Assembly (NCBI GenBank): GCA_017999215.1
Contig: JAGOBQ010000134.1
Coordinates: forward strand, 1 to 9,101
Length of the DNA: 9,101 nt
Source: Thermoanaerobaculia bacterium
Lineage (GTDB): Bacteria; Acidobacteriota; Thermoanaerobaculia; UBA5066
Direction: 5' to 3'
Both the position numbers and the translations under genes were made by a program. Every line of letters begins with the position of its first letter. Position 1 is the stretch's first letter. Under the pieces are notes generated by a model. It ran no database searches. It was not told the origin of the DNA and saw nothing but the letters and a program-made list of their open reading frames with translations. Positions 1 through 6,796 of this stretch are shown here, piece after piece.

Positions 1-2376
1 GACGACGATCCCCGCGGCGTCGCGGACGGTGACGCGCAGGGTGATCGGCGCCGACGGGTCGGCGCCCGTCGCGCCGGCGTGGACGACGGCGAGGTTCGTT
101 CGGAAGCGCGCGCTCTCGACGAGTCCGACGATCCTCTTCGTCCTCTTCGCCCGCTCGACGAACGGGTCGATCGCCGTGAATCCGAGACCCGTCCCGTTCG
201 ACGCCGTCGTTCGCACCGAGGCGAACCCGCTCGCGAAGTCGCGGAACGCGATCCGCACCGGGCCGTAGTCGTCGGCCTCGACGGAGGCGGGAGAGAGCGC
301 GCGGAAGTGACCGACGGCGTTCGGCCAGAGGACGCCGAGGCCGGAGGCGAGCTGGAGCGTCTCGGACACGACGTTCCCGGACTTCGCCGAGGTGAACGTC
401 ACGTCGGCCGTCGCGGCGGCGCCGGTCGTGTTCGTCAGCGCGAGCTCGGACGTGAAGCGCGTGTCGATCCCTCCCGCGTCGGTGATCACCGGAAGCGTCA
501 GGTTCGACGCGCGCTCCGACGGGGTGGCCCGGACGAAGGCGGCATCCTGGTTCGCGTTCGAGACGACGGTCGCGTAGGCGTCGTAGGCCGTCGCGGCCGC
601 CGAGAACGGGACGAAGACGACGGAGAACGTCTCGCCGACGGCGCCGGCGAAGCCGGCGAGAGGCGCGTCGAGCTGCCGCCACTGTCCGGGCGGCACCTGG
701 AGAGTCGCCGTGCCGACGGCGGTCCCGGTAGCGTCGTCGAAGAAGTCGGCGGAGAGGTCGAGCGTCGCGCACGGCCCCTCGAGGCCGCAGAGGTTCGCGA
801 CCGCCACGTTCGTACGGAACCCGGCGGTGTTCTTCAGGCCGTTCAGCGCCTTCCGGAAGACGCGCGCCTCGCGCGCCGCGTCGAGGGAGGTGAATCCGAG
901 GCCGGTCGTCGAGCCGTCGGGGAAGCGCGTGAAGACGCGCGCCGCGAGGCTCCCGGAGCCGCTCCGGAACTCGGCGGCGAGCGTCCCCGCCACGGTCTCG
1001 CCCGGCGGGAGGTAGGCCAGGCCGAGGTCTCGGAAGGTCTCCACGACGTTCGGGAAGACGCGCGACGTCCCGGCGGGGAGGTCGATCGCGAGCGCGTGGA
1101 CCGCGGTCGACGTGGTCAGCGTGAGGAGGACGTCCCGCTCCGCGTCGAGGTTGGCCACCGTCACCTCGGTGAAGAAGTTCCGGGTCGGGTCGTTCGGCCG
1201 GACTTCGACGGCGACCGGGAGGACCTGGCGCGTGGAGAACGGCGCGCCGGCCTCGATCGGGGTCCAGAGCTCGACCCCGTCCGTGGCGACGAGGAACGTG
1301 CCGCCGCCGGCCCAGAGGAGGGAGCGGTACGCCTCGCCGCTCGTCGTGAAGAGCGCGCGGCCGGCGTCGAGCGGCGCCTGAAGCGTCCGGGCCGTGGACG
1401 ACGCCGTCGAGTCCGATCGGGTCGTCGTCACGGCGACGGCGGGTGCGGGCGTGCTCGCCGGTGTCCCGGCGTCCGCGGGAGCGGAGGAGGCCACGGTGGT
1501 CGCCCCGCCCGCGAGGTCCGCGATCGCCCCCGAAAGGACGTGCGGACCGTACGACGCGGCGAGCGCGACGGACCCGCCGGAGACCGCGAGGCCCGCCCAG
1601 TTCGAGACGGGCCGGACCTGGGGCCAGGCGGTTCGCTCGCCCGTCGACGGGCGGAAGCGGACGAGGCGGTCCCGCGCTCCGTCGACGCCCCAGAGCTCGG
1701 TGCCGCTCTCGTCGACGGTGAGGAGCGATCCGGGAGACGAGCCTGGACCCCAGCTCGCCAGGGCGCCGTCCCTCGTCATCGAGAGGAGGACGCCGCCCTC
1801 CGTCGCGAGCCAGAGCCGGCCGCCGGCGTCGAAACGTCCCGCGGCCTCGACGACGCCGGAGATCGTCCAGGTCTGGAGCGTCCCCCCGGAGAGCCGGGCG
1901 ACCGTGTCCCTCCCGACGATCCAGGGGGAACCGTCCAGCGGGTCGAGCCGAAGCGATCGCGCGAGGAACGGCACTTCCGTCCGCGTCGCGCCGCCCGTCG
2001 CCGGGTCGAGCGTGTAGACGAGGGCCCTCTGTTCCGTTCCGAGCGGAACGAGGATGGTCGCCCGGCCACCCGCGGAGTGCCAGCGCACGGCGACCGGGAA
2101 GAACGACCGGGCCACCGGGTCGAGCGCCCACGTCGTCACGGTGCCGGACGGGTCGAGCCGATGGACGATCGGCTTCCAGCCTCCGGTCGGGTTGTCGTAG
2201 GCGGAGGAGGGAATCCAGAACGCCCCGTTCGCGCCCGCCTCGCGGTCGCCGGAGGACCCCTCGTTTCCCGCGACCGGGTAGAGGACGCTCCGGTAGGCGG
2301 CTCCCGACGCGACGGCCGGGTTCGAAAGCAGGAGCCAGGCCGCCGCCGCGGCGGCCGCGAGAGGTGCGTACTTCAT
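1..2376 (-). CDS. Large secreted protein, N-terminal propeller-like region plus tandem repeat modules (3' end off window)
   Basis: I do not recognise this protein by name. The frame is open from an ATG at 2376 to the window edge, about 790 residues, with no stop, so the C-terminus is missing. The start has a GGAGG ribosome-binding site 5 nt upstream. The N-terminus is a Sec-type signal (MKYAPLAAAAAAWLLL, likely cut near VASGA, ~residue 24). Residues ~25-290 have short repeated beta-strand stretches such as GRLWLATEGG and GTELWGVDG, as in Vgb/SMP-30-like beta-propellers. A Ser/Thr/Ala/Pro-rich linker follows (~290-335). From ~390 on there are two tandem modules of ~238 residues: FFTEVTVANL matches RFTSELALTN, GLGFTSLD matches GLGFTAID, and FRTNVAVANL matches FRTNLAVVHA. 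These look like Ig-like beta-sandwich domains. It lies 73 nt after nosY on the same strand, but nothing in it suggests N2O reduction. A cell-surface or secreted role is inference. Coding is well supported; function is unknown. Confidence 0.85.
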   Translation of the reverse strand, partial: MKYAPLAAAAAAAWLLLSNPAVASGAAYRSVLYPVAGNEGSSGDREAGANGAFWIPSSAYDNPTGGWKPIVHRLDPSGTVTTWALDPVARSFFPVAVRWHSAGGRATILVPLGTEQRALVYTLDPATGGATRTEVPFLARSLRLDPLDGSPWIVGRDTVARLSGGTLQTWTISGVVEAAGRFDAGGRLWLATEGGVLLSMTRDGALASWGPGSSPGSLLTVDESGTELWGVDGARDRLVRFRPSTGERTAWPQVRPVSNWAGLAVSGGSVALAASYGPHVLSGAIADLAGGATTVASSAPADAGTPASTPAPAVAVTTTRSDSTASSTARTLQAPLDAGRALFTTSGEAYRSLLWAGGGTFLVATDGVELWTPIEAGAPFSTRQVLPVAVEVRPNDPTRNFFTEVTVANLDAERDVLLTLTTSTAVHALAIDLPAGTSRVFPNVVETFRDLGLAYLPPGETVAGTLAAEFRSGSGSLAARVFTRFPDGSTTGLGFTSLDAAREARVFRKALNGLKNTAGFRTNVAVANLCGLEGPCATLDLSADFFDDATGTAVGTATLQVPPGQWRQLDAPLAGFAGAVGETFSVVFVPFSAAATAYDAYATVVSNANQDAAFVRATPSERASNLTLPVITDAGGIDTRFTSELALTNTTGAAATADVTFTSAKSGNVVSETLQLASGLGVLWPNAVGHFRALSPASVEADDYGPVRIAFRDFASGFASVRTTASNGTGLGFTAIDPFVERAKRTKRIVGLVESARFRTNLAVVHAGATGADPSAPITLRVTVRDAAGIVV

Positions 2377-2381
2377 GGAGG

Positions 2382-2386
2382 CCTCC
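2382..2386 (-). promoter_or_regulatory. Ribosome binding site of the large secreted protein
   Basis: On the minus strand GGAGG lies 5 nt before the ATG at 2376. It supports this start and shows that the gene can be translated independently of nosY. It forms half of a 10-nt palindrome (2377-2386). Confidence 0.7.
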
Positions 2387-2449
2387 GACGGGGACGATAG
2401 CCGGGAACCGGGCGGTCGTCGAGACGCCGGCGCTGCTGCGGGCCGACCC

Positions 2450-3286
2450 TCAGAGGTCGGTCCGGGAGAGTCTCCGCGCGGCGAGCGCGAACGGGATCGC
2501 CGTCCAGGCGAGGAGCGATCCGGAAAGGAGGACGAACGCCCCGGTCGTCCCGCCCGTGAATCGAAGGAACGCGAGCGAGGCGGAGCCGAACGCCGTCGTC
2601 CCCTGGAGCGCGAGGAGCGCGCCGGTCCGGAGCGCTCCGACGGGGTTCACGAGGACGCTGACGATCAGGACCCGCGAGGCGGTCCCGGACTTGAGAACCG
2701 ACGCGACGCCCAGGGCCGCGACGTCGAGGAGGACGACGGCGACGAACCAGACGACGAGGGCGAGCGCGAGGGCGCGCGTCCGGCGGCGGCCGATCGCCCC
2801 GGCCGACAGGAGCGCGGCGAGGCCGAGGAATGCGGCCGTCAGGAGCGAGGAGCCGGCGAAGAGGAGGGCGAAGCCCCCCAGGCCGTCGCTCCCGCGGTGG
2901 GAGAAGACGACCGTCCCGGCGGCGCCGAAGCCGATCGCCTGCGCCGCCGTGAGCGCGGCCCAGAGCCCGGTCGACTGCCCGAGGAGGATCGACGTCCGCG
3001 AGACCGGCTGCGAGAAGAGAAGCTCGGCCGCTCCCCGCTCCGGCGCCAGGGAAAGGACGCCGATGAGGAGCGAGGAGAGGGGGACGAGGAGGAGGACGAG
3101 CTGGACGAGCGACGCCGACGTCCGCGCGAAGTCCTGGACGCCGTGCCCTCCCGAGAGAGCGTATCCGGCGACGGCCACCGCGAGTGCGAGGCCGGCGAAG
3201 ACGACGGCGAAGATCTGGGTCCAGCGCGAACGGATCGCGAGAAGGAGCTCCTGCCGGGCGCAGAGGACGAACGAAGAGTCGCTCAC
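2450..3286 (-). CDS. nosY: NosY, ABC-2 type permease of the nitrous oxide reductase maturation complex
   Basis: This 278-residue protein is the membrane subunit of the NosDFY complex, which is needed to assemble the copper-sulfide CuZ site of NosZ. About six membrane helices can be seen (roughly residues 23-43, 57-80, 107-128, 139-162, 172-195 and 251-270). Between the second and third lies APERGAAELLFSQPVSR (81-97), the cytoplasmic motif typical of NosY-type ABC-2 permeases, and VLVNPVGALR (~211-220) matches the family's late NPV segment. The start is a GTG at 3286 overlapping the nosL stop by 4 nt (GTGA), which implies translational coupling; frame and length fit NosY (~275 residues). Longer upstream versions would run into nosL in another frame. 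It is the last recognised nos gene in the cluster. Confidence 0.93.
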   Translation of the reverse strand: MSDSSFVLCARQELLLAIRSRWTQIFAVVFAGLALAVAVAGYALSGGHGVQDFARTSASLVQLVLLLVPLSSLLIGVLSLAPERGAAELLFSQPVSRTSILLGQSTGLWAALTAAQAIGFGAAGTVVFSHRGSDGLGGFALLFAGSSLLTAAFLGLAALLSAGAIGRRRTRALALALVVWFVAVVLLDVAALGVASVLKSGTASRVLIVSVLVNPVGALRTGALLALQGTTAFGSASLAFLRFTGGTTGAFVLLSGSLLAWTAIPFALAARRLSRTDL

Positions 3287-3735
3287 TTCGCCCCCGGGGC
3301 GAACGGGCCGATGACCTCGGCGATCGGTACGGGCGTGCCGCCCTTTCCCGCCGGATCCTGCTCGCGCGAGGCGGCGTTCGCCCAGGCCAACAGCCCGGAG
3401 TCCATCGGCGTCTGGACGGCCGGGTTCCGCACGACCTCGGCGTCCGTCGCCCTCACCCACTCCTTCGTCCGGTGGTCGGAGAGCCACGCGGTCCACGCCG
3501 CGGCCTCCCGCGGCTCCTTCAGCCAGTCTCGCAGGCAGCCGGCGTCGTCGAAGAGCTTCGGCTCGTGGCCGGGAGCCGTCAGCTGGGCGGCGTAGCGGAG
3601 GTCGGAGACCGACATCCGGCACCAGGCGCAGGCGTCGTTCCTGGTGTCGACGGGGACCGGGCCGTCGGCGCCACCCCCGCAGGCGGAGAGGAGGGCGAGC
3701 GAAACGGCGGCTGCGATCCGGAGCGCGGATCTCAT
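3283..3735 (-). CDS. nosL: NosL, copper-binding lipoprotein for NosZ maturation
   Basis: NosL is an outer-side lipoprotein that binds Cu(I) and passes it to the NosZ assembly route together with NosDFY. The 150-residue product starts with a lipoprotein signal (MRSALRIAAAVSLALLSAC) whose lipobox LSAC puts the lipidated cysteine at residue 19. The metal motif CAWCRM follows with C36, C39 and M41; many relatives have Gly where this one has Arg40. The segment LFDDAGCLRDWL (61-72) is a family hallmark, and the C-terminal part TPMDSGLLAWANA (109-121) matches the conserved Met/Gly stretch of NosL. The ATG at 3735 overlaps the nosF stop by 4 nt (ATGA), and the stop overlaps the nosY GTG. Its place between nosF and nosY differs from the common nosDFYL order. 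Confidence 0.95.
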   Translation of the reverse strand: MRSALRIAAAVSLALLSACGGGADGPVPVDTRNDACAWCRMSVSDLRYAAQLTAPGHEPKLFDDAGCLRDWLKEPREAAAWTAWLSDHRTKEWVRATDAEVVRNPAVQTPMDSGLLAWANAASREQDPAGKGGTPVPIAEVIGPFAPGAK

Positions 3736-4625
3736 CGCGGGCCTCCCACGAGCTCGGTGTAGAGGGCGTCGAGGCGCCCCTCGTCGGAAGTGAGAGCGAG
3801 GACCGTCGCGCCCGTCGTGCGGACGGCCTCGAGGTACGCCGGGCGGGCGGACGCCGGGCCCGGAAGGAGGAGCTCCTGCTCCGTGGCGGACGCGCCGGGG
3901 CAGGCGGTGCGGACCTCCGCGAGCACGTCCTGCGGGGCGCGGTCGAGGCGGAGGCGGAGGAGGCCCCGGTCGGCGAGCCGGTGCGCGAGCTCCGCGGCCG
4001 AGAGGAGCGCGACGAGCCTCCCCTCCACGAGGACGGCGAAGCGGTCGGCGAGGCGCTCGACGTCGCCGAGGTGGTGCGACGTGAAGAGGATCGTCCTCCC
4101 CTCGCGCCGGCGTCCTTCGACGAGGGCGTAGAAGGCGGAGAGCCCCTCGGGGTCGAGCGCGGCCGTCGGCTCGTCGAGGAGAAGGAGCGGCGTGTCGGGA
4201 AGCGCGGCCACCGCGAGGCCCAGGCGCTGGACCATGCCGCCCGAGTAGGTCGACACGGCGCGGGCGGCGGCCCCGTTCAGGCACGCGAAGCGGAGGACCT
4301 CGGCCGTCCGCGGCGCGGGGACGCCGCGGAGGCGCCGGTAGAACTCCACGACCTCGCGTCCCGTCAGGGCGTCGGGGAAGGCGACCTTCTGGGGGAGGAA
4401 CGAGAGGCCCCTGCGGGCGGCGGGCTCCGAGGCCGGGCGCCCGTCGACGAGGACCCGTCCGGAGGTGGCGTGGATGAGGCCGGCGGCCGCCTTGAGGCAG
4501 GTCGTCTTCCCCGAGCCGTTCGGTCCGAGGAGCGCGACGACCTCGCCGGCGCCGACCTCGAGCGAGACGTCGCGGACGGCGACCTGCGGACCGTACGACT
4601 TGCCGAAGGCGTCGAAACGGATCAT
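3732..4625 (-). CDS. nosF: NosF, ATP-binding subunit of the NosDFY complex
   Basis: This 297-residue cytoplasmic ATPase drives the NosY permease and, through it, NosD in CuZ cluster maturation. The ABC motifs are complete: Walker A GPNGSGKTT (34-42), Q-loop glutamine Q79 in FLPQK, signature YSGGM (127-131), Walker B LLLLDEP (147-153) with D151 and E152, D-loop ALD (156-158) and switch histidine H184 in FTSHH. The C-terminal ~80 residues are a variable tail as in other NosF proteins. The ATG at 4625 is preferred, 13 nt after the nosD stop with GAGAG 8 nt upstream; a GTG at 4634 would add three residues. The stop overlaps the nosL start. Confidence 0.96.
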   Translation of the reverse strand: MIRFDAFGKSYGPQVAVRDVSLEVGAGEVVALLGPNGSGKTTCLKAAAGLIHATSGRVLVDGRPASEPAARRGLSFLPQKVAFPDALTGREVVEFYRRLRGVPAPRTAEVLRFACLNGAAARAVSTYSGGMVQRLGLAVAALPDTPLLLLDEPTAALDPEGLSAFYALVEGRRREGRTILFTSHHLGDVERLADRFAVLVEGRLVALLSAAELAHRLADRGLLRLRLDRAPQDVLAEVRTACPGASATEQELLLPGPASARPAYLEAVRTTGATVLALTSDEGRLDALYTELVGGPR

Positions 4626-4638
4626 CGCTTCCACTCTC

Positions 4639-6021
4639 TCATGCCGCCGGGAGACGTCGCCCCAGGACGAGGAGCGCCGAGCCGAGGAGGAACGTGAGGG
4701 AGGAGGCGGCGACGGCGGGCACGTGCGCGGCTCGCGCCACCCGCTTCACGCGCGGGACGTCGGGGAGGGCGGGCGGACGGGCGAGAGGGGAGTTGTCCAT
4801 CGCCATCTGCTTGCGCAGGACGGGGAAGGTCTCCTCCGCCACGCCGATCGCCCCGGCCGCGAAGCTCTGGGCGAAGAGGTCTGCTGCGAGGAGGTTCCCG
4901 CGGAAGTGGTCGAAGACGTTCCCGAGACGGTACGGCCGGTCGGAGCGGCCGTCGCCATCGAGGTCGGGCTCGCGGTTCTCGGACCAGTAGTTGCCGTCGA
5001 AGACGGTGTCCGTCGTCTTCCCGACGAGCGTCAGCGGCGTGAGGTTCCCGACGAAGGAGTTCCCCGTGATCCGGTTCTGCCCGCACCCGGCGAAGAGGAC
5101 GATCGCCGTGTCGGACGACGCCACGACGTTCCCGCGGAAGACGTTCCGGTACGAGTCCTCGAAGAAGACGCCGCGCGCGTTGTCCGCGAGGAGGTTCCCC
5201 TCGGCGACGACGTCGTCGCACGTCTTGAAGAGGAGCCCGACGGAGGCGAAGCCCCGGTTCCTCAGGAACTGGTTCCGCCGGAACGTGATCCTCTTCGAGT
5301 ACATCAGGGCGCTCCCGGCGGCCCCGTTCTCGAAGACGTTGTCCTCGAAGACGTTGTCGTCCGAGAACATGTAGTGGATTCCGTAGCGCAGGTCCGACGC
5401 GCGATTCCCGTCGACGAGCCCGCGGCTCGAGGACTGGATGTAGAAGCCGTCGCGGACGTCGACGATGGCGTTCCTCGAGAAGCGGAAGCCGACCGTGTTC
5501 CAGATGTGGATGCCGGAGCCCTTCTCGCCGGGCGCCTTCCCGGGGATGCCCCGGATCTCGCACTCCTCCACGAAGACGTCGTTCGCCTCCCGGACGTAGA
5601 CGCCGAAGAGGGAGCCCCGGATCCGGCAGGAGCGGACCGTCGTGCCCGGCGCGGAGGTGTGGACTCCGGCGGAGTCCTTGCCGAGGTCGCCCCCCTCCCG
5701 TCCGTCGATGTCGAACCCCTCGATCGTCACGTTCGGGGCCCTCACGCGGACGACGCTCCCGGACCGGGAGCCGAGGAGGAGGGGGCGCCCGCGGCCGACG
5801 AGCTTCACGGGGCGGTCGAGGACGAGGTCGCCTTCGTAGCTCCCCGCCGGGATCTCGACGGTCGCGCCCGGCGGCGCGGCGTCCACGATCTTCTGCAGCG
5901 GCGAGGTGTCGCGCGGCGCGGGCCGCCCCTCGAGGGTGCCCGGGAGTACGGGGACCATCTCCTCGGCCCGCGCCGGAACGGCGAGAACGAGGAGGATCGC
6001 GGCGGTCGCCGGGGCTCTCAC
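4639..6021 (-). CDS. nosD: NosD, periplasmic beta-helix copper-cluster assembly protein
   Basis: NosD is the periplasmic partner of NosFY and takes part in delivering sulfur or copper to apo-NosZ. The 460-residue product begins at a GTG (6021), chosen because it gives a Sec signal peptide (MRAPATAAILLVLAVPARA, cut after ARA at ~19) and lies 17 nt after the nosB stop; no strong ribosome-binding site is seen. Residues ~50-340 are right-handed parallel beta-helix repeats with the recurring N-x-F-x-x-N pattern (NVFEDNVFEN, NVFRGNVV, DTVFDGNYW). The signature GNYWSENREPDLDGDG (343-358, approximate) and RPYRLGN are typical of NosD. A C-terminal hydrophobic stretch (~435-454) followed by RR looks like a membrane anchor with a short cytoplasmic tail. 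The length fits the family (~430-460). Confidence 0.95.
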   Translation of the reverse strand: MRAPATAAILLVLAVPARAEEMVPVLPGTLEGRPAPRDTSPLQKIVDAAPPGATVEIPAGSYEGDLVLDRPVKLVGRGRPLLLGSRSGSVVRVRAPNVTIEGFDIDGREGGDLGKDSAGVHTSAPGTTVRSCRIRGSLFGVYVREANDVFVEECEIRGIPGKAPGEKGSGIHIWNTVGFRFSRNAIVDVRDGFYIQSSSRGLVDGNRASDLRYGIHYMFSDDNVFEDNVFENGAAGSALMYSKRITFRRNQFLRNRGFASVGLLFKTCDDVVAEGNLLADNARGVFFEDSYRNVFRGNVVASSDTAIVLFAGCGQNRITGNSFVGNLTPLTLVGKTTDTVFDGNYWSENREPDLDGDGRSDRPYRLGNVFDHFRGNLLAADLFAQSFAAGAIGVAEETFPVLRKQMAMDNSPLARPPALPDVPRVKRVARAAHVPAVAASSLTFLLGSALLVLGRRLPAA

Positions 6022-6038
6022 GTCAGGCTTCGCGCACG

Positions 6039-6668
6039 TCAGGTCGCGGGCTTCCGCGACTCGCGCCACCCGAAGAAGAACGCCAGGGCGAGGAAGAGCA
6101 TCGCGACGGCGAGGGCGTAGGAGCCCGCCTGGGGATAGGAGAAGACCTCGAAGTTCGCGAGCTGCTTGCCGCCGAAGAGGGGAGGCATGAACGGCTCGAC
6201 GTTCATGGCCGCCTTCGGGTCGAGGTCGTGCCCGTAGCGGTACATCTTGTAGCCGAAGGACCAGAGCGAGAAGAGCCCGAACCAGGTGTAGAGGACCAGG
6301 ACGTCGAGGACGTGGGCCATGTGCCCGAAGACCGCGGCGCGCAGGAAGAGGAGGCCCATGATCCCGACGACGAACGGGATCCACTTGAACTCGGTGAAGT
6401 CCTCCGGCTCGAGATCCCTCATCCCGATGTAGTGGTTCAGGACGTTGATCTCCTTGATGTCCTGCCCGTCGTTCCCGGCCTCGAACTTGTAGCTGTAGAT
6501 GTCGAGGCGGAGGCCGTCCTGGTACTGCGGCGCGAACATCGTCAGGTTCCAGAGCGGGAAGAGGTACGCCCCGAGGAGGCAGATCGTCGCGGCGACGAGG
6601 AGGAGCCTGGGCCTGAGGCCGATCGGCTGCTCGAGGAGACGGTTGCTCTTTTCCAGGAGCGATCGCAT
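6039..6668 (-). CDS. nosB: NosB-like integral membrane protein of clade II nos clusters
   Basis: This 209-residue membrane protein follows nosZ directly, the place where clade II clusters such as that of Wolinella carry nosB; its biochemical role is not established. Four likely membrane helices are seen at about 21-40, 96-112, 118-140 and 181-201. The loop between helices 1 and 2 contains DIKEINVLNHYIGMR (70-84), with a conserved-looking His79, Tyr80 and Met83 that face the outside if the N-terminus is cytoplasmic, so metal binding is possible but unproven. The ATG at 6668 is chosen because GAGGG lies 7 nt upstream and because the frame above it runs antisense-like through nosZ in another frame, with low-complexity composition. 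The naming rests on position, topology and recalled family features, not on an alignment. Confidence 0.75.
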   Translation of the reverse strand: MRSLLEKSNRLLEQPIGLRPRLLLVAATICLLGAYLFPLWNLTMFAPQYQDGLRLDIYSYKFEAGNDGQDIKEINVLNHYIGMRDLEPEDFTEFKWIPFVVGIMGLLFLRAAVFGHMAHVLDVLVLYTWFGLFSLWSFGYKMYRYGHDLDPKAAMNVEPFMPPLFGGKQLANFEVFSYPQAGSYALAVAMLFLALAFFFGWRESRKPAT

Positions 6669-6796
6669 GTCGGTGCCCTCGGTCGGGGGTCCGGGAACCG
6701 GGCCGGGCCGCACCCCCGGGAACGGCCGCGGACGATCGGGCGGGGCGAGGGGAGGGGCGGCGCCGGGTGGCGCCGCCCCTCCCCGGGAGAGAGGCG
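6669..6796 (-). promoter_or_regulatory. nosZ-nosB intergenic region
   Basis: A 128-nt gap holds the nosB ribosome-binding site (GAGGG, 6676-6680) and the large hairpin listed separately. No clear -35/-10 promoter pair or FNR-type TTGAT-N4-ATCAA box was found, so nosBDFLY expression either reads through from nosZ or uses a promoter that cannot be seen by eye. Confidence 0.5.
6749..6784 (-). terminator. Strong GC-rich hairpin 12 nt after the nosZ stop
   Basis: The arms 6749-6764 and 6769-6784 are perfect reverse complements (16 bp) around the 4-nt loop 6765-6768. On the minus strand no U-run follows, so it is not a classical intrinsic terminator. It may cause partial termination or protect the 3' end of a nosZ transcript, raising nosZ above the downstream maturation genes. 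The structure is seen directly; the role is inferred. Confidence 0.55.

Noticed and set aside
79..2400. 773-codon open frame on the plus strand
   Set aside because: Its product is Arg/Glu/Asp/Gly-rich with no domains or signal. It is the antisense shadow of the secreted protein gene, caused by very high GC, while the minus frame has a signal peptide, an RBS and repeat motifs.
2377..2449. Terminator between nosY and the secreted protein gene
   Set aside because: Only weak short pairings (for example a 5-bp stem with a ~25-nt loop) and no U-run were seen, so no terminator is claimed.
4465..6120. 551-codon open frame on the plus strand over nosD and nosF
   Set aside because: Low-complexity, charged product antisense to nosD; another high-GC artefact.
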